Source: Parachlorella kessleri (Eukaryota > Chlorophyta > Trebouxiophyceae > Chlorellales > Chlorellaceae). Taken from it: a stretch of DNA of 34,950 nt. The notes beneath the pieces were generated by a model. That model had not been told where the DNA came from and ran no database searches. It worked only from the letters and a program-made list of their open reading frames with translations. Made by a program: the position numbers and the translations under genes. The stretch's first letter is position 1. Each line of letters begins with the position of its first letter. Where the stretch lies: the NCBI GenBank assembly GCA_001598975.1, contig BBXU01001827.1, forward strand, positions 1 through 34,950, in the 5' to 3' direction. This document shows positions 11,109-22,809 of the stretch, piece by piece.

Positions 11109-12135
11109 AAATGGGGGCGGCACGAACAGCAAATTTTGATTCCCCAGGTAGGTGCGCATGCGCCCAACGGGACCTCTCGGGATTGGTGTTGCCAAGGCTG
11201 GAGTAGCCTTGCAATGGCTGTACACCCAGCGTACTGCGAGGTGTACCACCGGCAAGCTTGGGATGGGTTTTGGTCGCGAAGCCCAAAGTACTCTCTCTGG
11301 GACGCCCGCCCAGTCAACGGCAAGCAGGCAGGCAGCAAGAATCATTACCGCGGCGTGAGAGGCTTACCAGACGGGTGAGGGGTGTGCCTTGAGACTAGAA
11401 AGGTTCGTGCAGCCTTGCATTTTGGCCATGCCGTCCCTATTATGGAGGGACTTGTAGGAGCTCTAGGGGATGCGTGAGCGCTTTTAAGTTTTGTAATGAG
11501 TGATAGGCCAGGCCCCTAGCATACATATTGTTGGGAGATAGGCCTTTGATGAGTAAGTATGCTCTAGCCTGAGGGTGCTCTTGCAAACCTTTCCATTTCA
11601 TAGCATGCATTTGAGGTCCACTTTGCTTATGTACTGTGAAACACCATCAGAAAACCCAATGCTTCATGTTCATCATGTAAGAAGCTGCAAGGATACATCA
11701 TGTGTGATGTAAAAATGAGTACAGCTACTATCGCCCTCACACATCGACAAGCCTGCAGCCCTCCTAAGATGCAGCACCCCAGGCCGCTCGCACAACCCAA
11801 GCTTAGGATTTCCGCTAGCACCCAATCCTGCATGCACGAGACACAGGCTACAATGCCAACCACGGGGCAAGCAACAATGCCGTAAGTTCCTCGCGCACTC
11901 AACCGCCGGCCATCCAGCTACTGCCTATTTGTAAAGATACAGCCCAACTTGGGCAACTACATCGCACCAGCTGACGCACCCTGCACCGCAGTTGACCGCT
12001 CTTGCTCACTCTGCAACTATGCCCACCCTGCCAAGGGGGTAGACCCACCAAATCAAAATCTGTGACAAAGAGACACCATCAGTGCCAGCAGGATGCCTAG
12101 CGAACCAAGCCGCCAACCAGTGCCACACAAGGTGC
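11109..12135. other. Convergent intergenic region (3' UTRs of E2 and EDM2-like genes)
   Basis: The E2 gene (+) stops at 11108 and the EDM2-like gene (-) at 12136. No frame in between looks coding and I see no tRNA. The region is more AT-rich than its flanks and holds several plus-strand TGTAA motifs (11492, and others near 11675, 11706 and 11930). I found no reverse-strand TGTAA for the EDM2-like gene. Confidence 0.5.
11492..11496 (+). terminator. TGTAA poly(A) signal candidate for the E2 gene
   Basis: First plus-strand TGTAA after the E2 stop, 383 nt downstream, in the context tttTGTAAtgag. It implies a 3' UTR of about 400 nt, ordinary for this kind of alga. Confidence 0.4.
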
Positions 12136-15100
12136 TTAGCGGCGGCCCCGTCTCACACCCCCACGCCTCTTATGGGGGCTTACCCTGCCCGCCAGGGACC
12201 CATGCCCATGCGGGGCCCTCTTGGAGCGGTGGTGGTCCCTCTCTGAGGGGTGGTGCTGGTGGTGGGCTCCCCTATCACCCCTGCCACCTCTGTCAGGCCA
12301 CAAGGGCCGGTCATAGCCTGGGGGCAGATTTGAGTGCTGTTGAGGGAGCGGAGCCTGCTGCTGGGGCTGCTGCCTTACCATGGGGCCCGGGTACTCCTGC
12401 CTTACCATGGGGCCCAGGTGCTGCTGCTGCTGCTGGTGGAAGAGGTCTGGCTCTGCTCCTGGGATGCCAAACCCGGGGTGCATGCCCGCAGGGGCAAAGT
12501 CGAAGGGTTGCATAGCCAAGGGCATCCCCATTGCAGCCGCCATCCCTGCCGCATCGTTTGGAAAGGGAGGCATGCCGCCCTGCAACCAAACACAGAACGT
12601 GATTAGGGGCGAAGCATGCCTGGTATCAGGCAGGCACGTCTAAACAAGGTACCAAGATCAGATGTATCACACAGAAGGCCACCCTTGCAATGTCAGAGTA
12701 GGGATGCATGGTAGTGTCTCGCTAACCTGGCTCACCCAGCCGCCAGCGGCCCGCAACCAATACGTCGGGACATTGCCGACATTCCCACAGAGCTGCTGGA
12801 ACACACACAGGTCGTGGCGAGTGCCGGGCACCTCACCCACCATGGCAACAATCTCGTGTGGGAGCCCCAGCATGGGGCCTGACCCCGCGAGGGGGAGGGC
12901 CATTGCTGGTGGCGTCATGGGGCGAGCAAAGGGCATCTCCTCCCAGTCCTCCCCATGCAGGTTGAGGGAATCCCAATGGTCCTGGCGCCGCACCAGGATC
13001 CTCAGAGCTGGGATGACCTTGTTCCAGGACCGGTGCGCGGCACCTAGAAACGGAGCAGTGTGGCCAGAAGGTCAACTTGGTGCTCCAGAGCGACCCAACT
13101 GCGTCTGGTTAGGAAGGACGTGTGCTAGCCGAAGCGTTCCTGGGCTGACAAATACACCACCCCTTCCCACAAGGCAGGGACGCGCCGCACCCTGGAACCA
13201 CCCAGAACGCCCTGGCACCCCCCTGGCATGCTCTTGCCGGCATGGCACGCAGGAACCCCAACCCATCTAGCCTCACCCTCACCCCAGCCAATGGCAACCT
13301 CTCTATACTTACTGCCCTCAGAAACCACCTCGGCCCCGCCCTCTCACCTGATGCCTGCATGGACCCCGGCACATAAAACTCCTCGCCCCGACACAGCTGC
13401 CGGTCCTCGTGCAGGACCTGATACCCCTCGGGGATCACCGTCCCGGGCGGCACCATGAGCACCATGAGGCGCGGGCAGAAGCGCGCCGCGTGCAGCACAA
13501 ACTTGTTGGCCAGCACGTTGTCCTTGCCAAAGGGCGGGTTGAGCCCGATGACCAGGTGCTGGGGTGGGGCCAAGCTCTCTGCACAGGGAGGAGGATGCGC
13601 GCTCAGGAAGGGACTTGATGCGGATGCCTCTGAGGAGCGCTGGGGAATGATCTGTGATGATCCGACTAGCACGATGGGGGAGCTGCTTAGCACGGCATGG
13701 TGCACGCAAGCAACACAGCTACAGCTACAGCAGCGTTACGTTTACAGCTGCCCCCAGGACAGTACAACAGCGCCGCCAGCATCCAGGCGGCTGTGACCAC
13801 AGCACCACCCTCCCCAACTCACCCGCATGCGGGTACGCGTCAAACCACGACTTGAGGTGGAAGTCTGTGAGGTCCTTGGCCAGGATGATGTCGTAGGCCC
13901 TGCCTCCCACCAGGATGCCCTGCTGGTCTAGGCACTTGCGCTTGACCAGCGGCACCCAGTGGTTGGCCCCGCAGCTGAAATCCACCACCTGGTCGCCGTC
14001 ACGCAGCCACACACTCATCCTGCACGGGCACGGCAGCACCCAGGCAGCGCTTGGCTGGGTTGGCTGGGTCAAGGAAGGGAGGGCGCTGTTCGCACCGCAC
14101 GGCACTGGAAGTGCCTGGCACAGTGTTGTGGCGAGGGGGTGTAGAGAGCCACCATCTTTTCCTGCCTCCACCACTATACACCAGTCCCCCAACAGGGCCC
14201 ATGGCGCGAAAGCTTGAGTTGACCCGGCGGTGGGCACCGCATGCCACTCCTCACTCTATTGCAGCAGCACGTTCCGTGCCGCATGTGTTTCCAGCGTCCC
14301 TTGCCTGTCCACGATGACCTCCAGCAGGTGCGGGTCGGTGAAGTGGCGGCCGTAGGAGGAGTAGCGGTCGCCGTGCAGGTATGGAGCCAGCACAATCATT
14401 AGGTCATCATGACGGCGGTGCACCTCCTGCAAGGGAAAGGGACTATGCAGTCTACTCGCATGAGTGCATATTCTATAGTCTTCTTCACTTGTGGTACATG
14501 TAGTAATGGCTGTGCCTGCAGCCGCAGAGGTGCATGTTGTAACCAACCAACCGGCTGCGGCTGTCTGTATGGCCAGCGAACCAGGAGCCTACCAAGGGCA
14601 CTGCGCATGCTCCTCAGAACACACCCAGAGTAGCCGCAGGCAGGCAGGCCATGGGCACCCAGCCATAGGACACTCAGCGGCGGGCACTGGCCAGCCACAG
14701 CCTGCCTACCAGTGTGCTGTTGCGGTCTACCAGGGAGGCTAGCTTGGCGGGATCAAGGCGGCAGTGGGCAGCTGCGTACTGCAGGCTGGTCTCCAGCGCT
14801 CGCAGCCGCTCCTGCAGCAGGAAAGGAGGCAGTCGGCGGGGCAGCCTTAGATCCACCGCTTTGGGCCGCCTGGCTTGCCATGGCATCAGCCAGCGACCGC
14901 GGCTGGAAGGCTGCGCAAATCAGGACGCCGAGGTTGGCAGTGCAAGCCACTTCCCAATTGTTGCAGAAGGGACCGCGTGCAGGCGCTTGCTTGAAGCACA
15001 ACTGCCTGGGTGTCATGCGCACCATGAGTGGGATGCACACAACCTCCAGGGACGGCACCTTCCCAGGAGACGATGGTAGAACGGCTCGATGTGGGGAGTG

Positions 15101-18100
15101 CGGTCTTACCGTGTCTATGGTCTTCTTCACCGCTCCTTGGTAGGGCGCGGGCTGCCGCGTCTCCCGCCGAAGCGCGTCCAGCGTCACTTGCCGCTGCAGG
15201 GAGCCCAGGCGGGAGAGGAACGTCAGTAAGCCCGTGACGGAAAGACAGGAAGCACAGCCCCGGACAGCAGGGAACACACACATACACGGCCCCCACGAGG
15301 GAGGGACAAGGACAGCTCGAGCCGCACATGTTACCTTAAGGCTGCACAGCCACCCAGCTGCTGCCAGTGCTTTCTTGCATAGCTTGCGACCGAGTATGCA
15401 GCCACCTCGTCCACTCACCCCACTTCACCGGCAACTGCACTTCGGCTTCAAGAAGGACCCCCCAAAACCCACTGATCAAAAGTAGGGAGGCCCGATAGCA
15501 AGCAGCGGTGTAGCAAGCAGCCCTCACCTTGACTTCCTCCAGCACCGCCCCTACCCTGGTGCGTGCTTCCTGGGCAGATACGGGCACGATGGGCAGAGGT
15601 GCCACCTCCTCCAACGCCGCTGACACCTCGCCCTCTAGCATCCCTGCTGCTGCTGCTGCTGACATGTGCACCGAGTCGGCATCCCCTGCAGAACCCCATA
15701 ACAAAACTCTGTGGATCGCAGAGGTCGAGTACGCACCGTCAGCGATTTGCCTCAGTAAGACGAATGCAGCACTTGCCATGACAGCATGCATCAGATGGCT
15801 CCAGCCATCGCACACTTGGCAACGGTGCAACGCTGTGGTGGTGACCGCTGTGCTGGCGCAGCACCCCCCACCGTAACAGCCTGCTGGTGCTTGCCCACCT
15901 GTAGGTGCCATGTCAAGTTCTGTACCGTCTGGCAAGCCTGCCACCCCTCGGCCGGCTCCAGGAGTCAAGGCCAGTTTCACAGGTGAGCGCCTCCCTGGCG
16001 AGGCGACTGGCGTCCTGTTGACTGGGGACAGCGCGCCTGCAGCCCCAGCTGCTTGCAATTCCTGTGCCGCCGCCCCTGCTGCTGTTGGTGTTGGCGCTGC
16101 TGCTATGATGACTGCTGCCGCAGCCTCGGCCGCAGAGCGAGGTCTCTTGGCTGGGCTGGCCAGCGGGGAGGGAGCAGCAGCAAAGGTTGGGGGCCGGTGG
16201 AAGCTGGCAACGCACTTTGCTCGCTTTGCCAAGGGCACATCCTCCAGATCGCTATCCTCCCCAGCAGCAGCGGCAGCGGCTGCCGCGGTCTGCTGATCCA
16301 ACTGCACATGTACACAAGTGTGGCAACAGTCTGGACTTACAGTTAAGTATATCCCAGGGAATCAAGTATTTTCTGAAAGCCGAGCTTGCTGGCTGGTTGC
16401 TCCTTCAGCCACCCCCTTCCGAGGAAAGGCACACCCTCCACTGCCCTTGCATGGCGTACCCCGGCCATTGTGGTCATACCTCCCGGAGCATCACTACCAA
16501 GCAAGCAGGCAAAATAACAGACGGCACAAGGCCCAGCGTTTGCCAGCAATAGACCCACCGCTGCCAGGATGGCCTGGGAGGATAGTAGGTGTGAGAACTT
16601 CTTGGCATAGTGCTCCCGCCAGCGCTGCAGGAGGCCTCGCTCCATGAGTGGCCGCCTGTGCGGCACGCTGTTGTCGCGTATGCTGTGCCTGGTGCAGTAC
16701 ATCAGCGAGTGGTTCACCTCCGTCTCATCAGACACGTTGCCTGCATGTGGTGCAGCACATGACAAGGAATAATCTGCCTGCGTAATAGGTCCTGTTCCAG
16801 CAGCGCCCTGGGGCCAGCACTGCTGCAACAGTGTAGTCCATAACCAAGGGTGTAGTTGCTCCTGCAATTACTGCATTCCCAATCGCAGGGCCGCCCTCCA
16901 GCGACTATGCAGCGCTATATGCAGGTCCATGTCCTGGCGGGCTGAGTCTCCCTCGTTGCAAGGGTGCCCCCGCCAGCAGAGAGTCCTGCACAGGTAAACC
17001 CACGCAGCCACCCAGCAACGCACCCTGCTCGTCAAGCTCTGCCAGCCACACCCGCTGCGGCCTGCCGTCCCTGGGGGCTAGCAGCAGGTTGCTGGGCAGG
17101 CAGTGGCGGTGGAAGGCGGTTGGGCAGCGGCGGCAGGGCACCAGCTCGCCCTTCTCCTCCTGGGGGGAGTCGCCGGACTGCTTGCACAGCCCGCACGTGT
17201 GCAGCTTGCTGCAGCAGAGTTTCACAGGCCACTTACTGGTGGGGGCCCAGACACTGCTGTAGTGGGCGGCGGATATGTCGTAACCAGAAGCACGCGCCTG
17301 AAACATTGGCTCATGGGGCCGTATGCTTGCCGAATTTCTTCGACCATTGCAAACTGGGCAGCGGAAAGCGTGTGGCATAGCTCTGTAACGCCATGGCTGA
17401 ATTGTAACCAGCATGTCAAGGAACGCATTAACTCCGGCGTCCCATCCTGCCCTGCCCTTGTCCTCACCAGAAGATGGGCGCCCCTGGCTCCACGCCGGCG
17501 CACTTGGAGTGGTAGAACTTGCCGCAGGAGGCCGCCAGGCATCTGTGGGCTTGGGAGGAAGGATCATGGGGAGGGCTGGCAGCTGAGCCCAGGGCTAACC
17601 ATTGCTGTGGGGGTCTTATACATCAAACTGCTTTTAGTGCCTCCTGACCTGGCAGCACTTCAAGCCAGAATGCGGCTCCCGCCGCACCTGCTTGTCATCA
17701 GAACCACGCACCCACCCCTCGCGCTAAGTGCGCGAAAAGTGAAAGCTCCCACTCAAGAGCACAACTTTCCTGGATCGGTCCGGCATCCCCTCCGCTCCCC
17801 ATTCTTTCGCTCACCTGGTCACCTCACGACCTGCCTCGCCTTCCTGCTTGCAATCATAACATTGGTGCCGGTTGGCCAGGCAGTTGGGGCAAAGGAACTG
17901 GTCGTTTTGGTTGGAGCCAATCAGCAGCTGCGCCAGGTCCCTGGGCATGGCCAAGGGATTACAGAGCGGCTCGCCATACTCGTCCTGGCCCCATATCTCC
18001 ACTTCGTTGCCTTGGTCGTCCTCGTCCTTGCTGCAGCAGGCAAGCAAGACAAGCTCTCCAATGGACCCTGAGGACGAGAGTGGGCCGCGGACAGACAAGT

Positions 18101-18878
18101 CAGGAGATGCGGCCAAGCTGACTCAGTCGGCCCATGCTGTTGCCCACGTAGGATGCTTGGCTTGAAGCAAGCCGGCCAGTGAGTCAGGCACAGGGCGGCG
18201 GACACCTCACCGGTAGCCAAAGTGGAAGGAGCGCATGCATGGACCGTCGCATGAGATGAGGTCGCCGCCGTCGTCGCACTCAGGGCACCTGCAGGCGCAG
18301 CGTGGAAGCGCAGCCTTCGCTGGGGGTGGCCGCAAGGTGCATTTGCACGGTGTCGTGCCAGGCAGGCGTAACTTCATACTCCCAGCGCGGTAGTAGTGTA
18401 GCTGTTGTCAAGCACACAAATCGCATCGGGACTCGAGAAGAACAGACGCACTGGGTATCATTAGCTGCCTCAGTGCTGTTTTGCAAGTCGTCGTCCTCAT
18501 TTTCGTCGTCCTCTTCGTCCGCATCTTCAGTCTGAGCCGATGAAGGATTCCCAGCCTCAGCTCCAAGCAGAGGCTCCTCCCATTTGCCAAGCTCTAGCCC
18601 CACTTCACCAGCGGATACCAACCCGCCACCAGCCTGGGCTTTACTGGACTGTTGGTCACCCTGCTGCACTGCCGCTGCCAGCGGCTGTGGAAAGGGCGCC
18701 TGTCTTTGCAAACAAGGAGAGCCAGGCTCCTGCTTCCCAACCCCAAGCTCCTTGGCTTTCTTTAGACGTTTGCGCTGCGGCACTGCCTCCAACCCAGCAA
18801 AGCGGTCTTAGGTGGCTCTGGCACAGGCTGCTCCTTGCTCCCCCCAGATTGGTCGGCAGCAGGCTCAGGAGCCACCAT
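12136..18878 (-). CDS. EDM2: EDM2-like protein: PHD fingers plus NPPF methyltransferase-like domain
   Basis: Minus-strand exons: 18878-18825 (tentative), 18774-18416, 18288-18211, 18030-17815, 17542-17468, 17235-17024, 16740-16559, 16301-15899, 15685-15528, 15193-15110, 14811-14710, 14426-14305, 14019-13823, 13578-13348, 13043-12727 (or ending 12736), 12579-12136; about 1077 aa. Three Cys/His zinc modules follow in order: CPECDDGGDLISCDGPC, a second with CPNCLANRHQCYDC and SCGKFYHSKC, a third with CGLC and LVPCRRCPTAFHRHC. Then come YCTRHS, APYLHGDRYSSYGRHFT, motif-I-like VVDFSCGAN (693-701) and NPPFG (761-765). This order is that of Arabidopsis EDM2, a chromatin regulator of transposon silencing and intronic poly(A) choice. 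The tail is basic (RRGGVRRGRR) and Gln/Pro-rich. The 14304 donor is GC. The 5' end is unsure; exon 1 rests on a 50-nt intron. Confidence 0.85.
12371..12424 (-). repeat. 27-bp tandem repeat coding PGPMVRQ-type units
   Basis: The units at 12371-12397 and 12398-12424 share their first 18 bases (tgccttaccatggggccc) and differ at three positions after that. On the minus strand they encode two PMVRQ units in the low-complexity tail of the EDM2-like protein. Length may vary between strains. Confidence 0.7.
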
Positions 18879-19631
18879 TAAGCCCTTTGGAAAGCTTTGC
18901 AGCCCCTCCAAGGCTGCATGACCGGCGCTCGAGACAGCAAGGTCGTCCCCCAAGCCTTTCGCCACCCCAGACTCAGTTGGACAGTTGAAGTCGACCGGCA
19001 CCACAGCCTCAGCAGCTTTGATGGGCTTCAAGCGCAACTCTAAGCTCAAGAGAGGCTCCCGCCAGTACAACCGGTTTCCTTCCGTTTCTAAGCCGCCGTG
19101 CGCCCTTGCAATGCTTCATCCGTGTATTGAGCCTCATCGTCAAGCTCCCTGGCCCCCCGCTGCAACCCATGACATCACTGCTGAGAGCTTAACTGGTCTT
19201 GTAGGGTCTGATATATAAAATGCATCGGAAAATTTGCCAGTACGAATAAGGAGGCCGAACCGACTACATGTTGCACAAACATAGAGAAGAATCAGCTCAA
19301 ATGGTACCTCTCAGCAGTACCTCAGCATGCTTGCCGCAAAGGGTACAGGCAGTGCCATGATGCTTATTCTCACAGGAATGCGTATTGAGGGGTAGTGTAC
19401 TTGCCTGATCCCTGTTGGTAAGGTTGCACGTATTCCTAATACGGTTGCAAGGTTCCTAGCCACCCCCAGTCAGAACAGCCCACAGGGGCCAATCCCAGCC
19501 TTCCAGGAAAACCCAGCATCGTAACTGAGGCCCAATGTCTCCTTAAGGAAGCTTCCATGCCCCCTGGCCTACGCTTGCTCATGCGCAGAATAATGCTGGC
19601 AAGCATCATCGTGGCAGCCTTCCTGCACGGG
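18879..19631. other. Region between EDM2-like 5' end and epoxide hydrolase 3' end
   Basis: An open minus-strand frame from about 19120 to 18825 (NRLYWREPLLSLELRLKPIK and on) joins the first tentative EDM2-like exon without a stop. The coding sequence may therefore begin upstream, although I see no ATG in that frame before 18878. A tatata stretch lies at 19211-19218. The remainder holds the hydrolase 3' UTR and shows no other gene. Confidence 0.4.
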
Positions 19632-22331
19632 TCACTGCGAGGCTGCCGGAAGCAGAAAATCCTTTAAGAGCCGGTTGACCTCCTCAGGCCTGCACACACG
19701 TAGCAACACTTCTTCTCTCTGAAAGACGCGTGCACTGCTTTTCCAAGCGGTGCTTGTGCTGTGCCGGGCTGGTACATAGCTGTAGCTTTGGCTTTACGCA
19801 ACCCTGTGCAGCCAGGCCATTGCACCAGTGCAGTCATCCGCTGCCCTGATGATTGAAGAAAGGGCGAGAGATGACCTGCCCGCCCAGCGCTCCCTGGCAT
19901 GGTAAGGGTGAGCATGCTTGGCGGCACCAGACATTACCAATACTGTACCTGTCCTGCTGTGCCCAATGTGAGCAGTTTTCCAGCATGTGGACCCTGAGGT
20001 TCAGGACGTGCTTCTCTGTGCCGCGCAGAAGCGGAGGCCGCAAAACAGCGTCCTGGTCCGCCCACATCAGCAGCACTGGCATGGTCAGAGGTCGCTGCAA
20101 TGCCCTGGAGGGGCAGAAGGCAAAAGTTATCATACACGGTGCTGGTATGCTGCATCTGCAGGATAAGTGGGCGGCCTGCCTCGTGCTGGTGCGCTGGATG
20201 CACACCATGCCCTGGCAGCATAAATCTCGCCAACAGGGCTCCTATTGCGCGCTCTACTCAGAGCGCATAAGAAGCAGCAATACCAGTCCCTCCCTCCCAG
20301 GCCTCGATGGCAAACAGCCTGGAAACACACACCAGGGGCAGTGCCCACCTCAGCGCCACTCGCACTCACTTCTGCACACTGTGGTCAGGGTTGCGGGTGG
20401 ACTCATCTAGAAGGGCTCTGTAATAGTTGATAGACCCGGTCAGTGCGCCTGGCTGGGAAAAGGCAATCTTGTACCGCTCAACTTGCTGCAAGGGAGGGGA
20501 AAGGTGCAGCTATTACTATGCAGGTCATGCTGTCGCTGCTGCACAAGCTTCTGCTCTGAGCCCCGCTTGTTATCTAGCACCTTTGAGAGCAGGCAAGGTC
20601 AAGCCTGAAACAGAAGCAGCCTGCAAGCCTTGAAGAGCAAGGGGCTGTATCACCTAAAAAGGCTTCCTCTACTCAGGACGGGACTCTCTGTTGCAGCTAC
20701 ATTGTGTTCGGCGACAGAACCCAGCAAGGCCCAGCAGCATATGTCGAAAAGCATGGGCTGCCAACCTGTGATGTGACTGCGCCCGGCCGCTTGCAGGCGG
20801 TGGGTCCCTTGAGGAACATGGCATCAAAGACATTGTAGTCCCCAGCTTGCAGCAGCAGCTCTGGGAGCCAGGGCAGCTGGAAGGCAAAGATGTACCAGCA
20901 GCTGCAAAGCAGGCCAGGGAAGTGTGTTCAGCAGGCAAACTGCGTGGCATACCCATGCCTCCGCTGCCTTAATAGTGCTCAAAGCCTTGATGGTCTGGCA
21001 AGTGTGCACCACCTCAAGAGCAGGGCCAGCTACCGCATCAACAGCTTAACATCTACTACAGCAAGACACGCCGCGCATATGCAGCATAAGGGAGCTGACA
21101 ACCAGCAAGGAGCGTCTGGTACAGTGGCCCAGGAAGATGATTTTATTCACATCAGCCAATACAAATGTCAGGGGATCCTGGCAAACACACACACACACAC
21201 TCCCCCCCACACACATCCACCTACCGCCGTAACTGTTCCAGGCTCATCTGACTGCATTTGAAACGCTGGGGGTGCGGGAAGCACACAACAGCCAGCCGGT
21301 CGACCAGCTCGGGATACATGTGCGCCACGTGCCAACCAATCATGCCTCCCCAGTCGTGGCCGCACAGCGCCACCCGGCCGGTGTCGGGCGGGGCAATTGC
21401 GCGAATGACCCCCACCACATCCTCCACCAGAAGGCGCATGCGGTAGCTGTTGATGTCCTGCGGGGATTGTAGCATCCTGGAAAGATGCTGACAGGCATGG
21501 GACGAGGTGGGGTGGCCTGGACGAGGCGGAAAAACTGTCTTCCGGTAGGGAAAACATGCTGCCAAGCCACCCTACCAGAAGCCAGCCCGGCAGCTGACCG
21601 CATCCGGCATTGCTTGCCCTGCGCTTCTGTGCTTGCTCAGACCATCTGTCCTACAGGCCCCCTTTGCAAGTCAGATAAAGCTGCCATAAGGGGCCAAGGA
21701 TCCTGAGAGTTTGAAGCCGGCCTGAGCCACACCTGGGGCTTATCGCTGGTGCCGTACCCGCGCAGGTCCATGGCCACCGCACACCACCCCGCATCCCTCA
21801 GCGCCTCCATCTGGTGCCGCCAGCTGAACCAGCCCTCCGGGAAGCCGTGAAGCAGCAGCACCACAGGCTTGCGGCCGCCGTCGTTGGCGCTTGTGCGCAC
21901 CAGGTGCAGCCTATTAGTAAGTAGGCATCAGGGGGTAGGCAATGACAAGTTTCAAACACAAGATTTGGCACACCCAGACTTGACACACTGAAAGAGAAAT
22001 CCAGGGGAACTGCAGGACCCACTTTAAACCGTTGACCGTTAGAGTCTCGTGGTGCAGGCCAGGGAGAGGGTCCTGAACTACAATCCCGCTCCTGTCCTTG
22101 CATTGAAAGGTCTTGAATGGCCTGCATCGGCGGTATGAGGTCCGCTACTGTGTGGGACGTGTGCCAAAACAGCTGAGATGGGTGCGTTGGCTTCACCACA
22201 GCGTCATGGCAGCCAACCCAAGCACACCTGAGCAGAGCACCCAGCGCCAGAGCACACGCGACGGGGATGCCAACCGTAAGGCTCACTGCTTGCACCCCAA
22301 GCCACTGCAGGGTTCCCAGCAGCCCCGCCAT
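19632..22331 (-). CDS. Membrane-anchored alpha/beta-hydrolase, epoxide hydrolase type
   Basis: Eight minus-strand exons: 22331-22228, 22121-22023, 21910-21733, 21457-21225, 20901-20766, 20485-20370, 20104-19949, 19689-19632. They give 1080 nt (359 aa), in phase throughout. Residues 8-34 are a hydrophobic N-terminal anchor. HGFPE (89-93) forms the oxyanion region; Asp162 in GHDWGG is the nucleophile, Asp307 in WADQDAVL the acid and His335 in SHWAQQD the base. Lid tyrosines Tyr208 (CWYIFAFQ) and Tyr272 (NYYR) match the pair that binds the epoxide oxygen in soluble epoxide hydrolase. All catalytic residues are present, so it should hydrolyse epoxides, probably of lipids, to diols. The anchored layout resembles animal EPHX4 and points to a membrane such as the ER. 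Substrate is unknown. A dehalogenase is less likely given the tyrosine pair. Confidence 0.93.
21185..21200. repeat. (AC)8 microsatellite
   Basis: An ac dinucleotide run followed by a run of seven C, lying in intron 4 of the epoxide hydrolase gene about 25 nt after its donor. It is a simple repeat, likely length-variable. Confidence 0.9.
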
Positions 22332-22809
22332 CGTTCAGTCACAGCTACAGCGACAAGGAGGGGCAGCCATCTTACAGGTGATATTATCCGTAGTTTGCTT
22401 AGGCATGGAGACGAGCACTTATGGGAATCCTCCCGTCAGGAGAGCTGCTGAGGTGGCGGCCACATGGCCTAGGCGCTGGCGCGTTCTCAGTCCGGTATTT
22501 TTGTGCTTCTATGAATGAGGAGTGGAAAGCTAACGGGGCTGGATGCAAGTGGTGTTCTGCTTTCTTGTCTCAGGTGCTGGCCAATAGGACTGTTCATGGG
22601 TTCTTTGTCAGGCAACTATACCTGCCTTTGGCTGGCCAGGGCATGGACCAGGGTAAGGGCCTAGCCAACAGTCACCTGCCAGTGTCGTGCGCCTCCCCAA
22701 GAGACATATCAAGGGGCAAGGGGGTGAAGACCACTGCCACCATCTGTGATAAACCTTGCCTGACCCACATGACTCATTCTGTCTGACTGGTGATCTTGAA
22801 GCCCCACAG
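22332..22809. other. Intergenic region between glycosyltransferase 3' end and epoxide hydrolase start
   Basis: This 478-bp spacer between two same-strand genes contains no convincing ORF. It must hold the 3' UTR of the glycosyltransferase gene and the promoter and 5' UTR of the hydrolase gene. Confidence 0.5.
22372..22376 (-). terminator. TGTAA poly(A) signal candidate for the glycosyltransferase
   Basis: TTACA on the plus strand reads TGTAA on the minus strand, 434 nt after the glycosyltransferase stop (22810) and only about 41 nt before the hydrolase ATG (22331). If used, the two transcripts nearly abut. Confidence 0.35.

Noticed and set aside
17236..17467. Extension of the EDM2-like exon upstream through a frame containing FRCPVCNGRR
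   Set aside because: The frame is open but no acceptor joins it in phase to the previous exon. The accag at 17240-17236 gives the right phase and family spacing.
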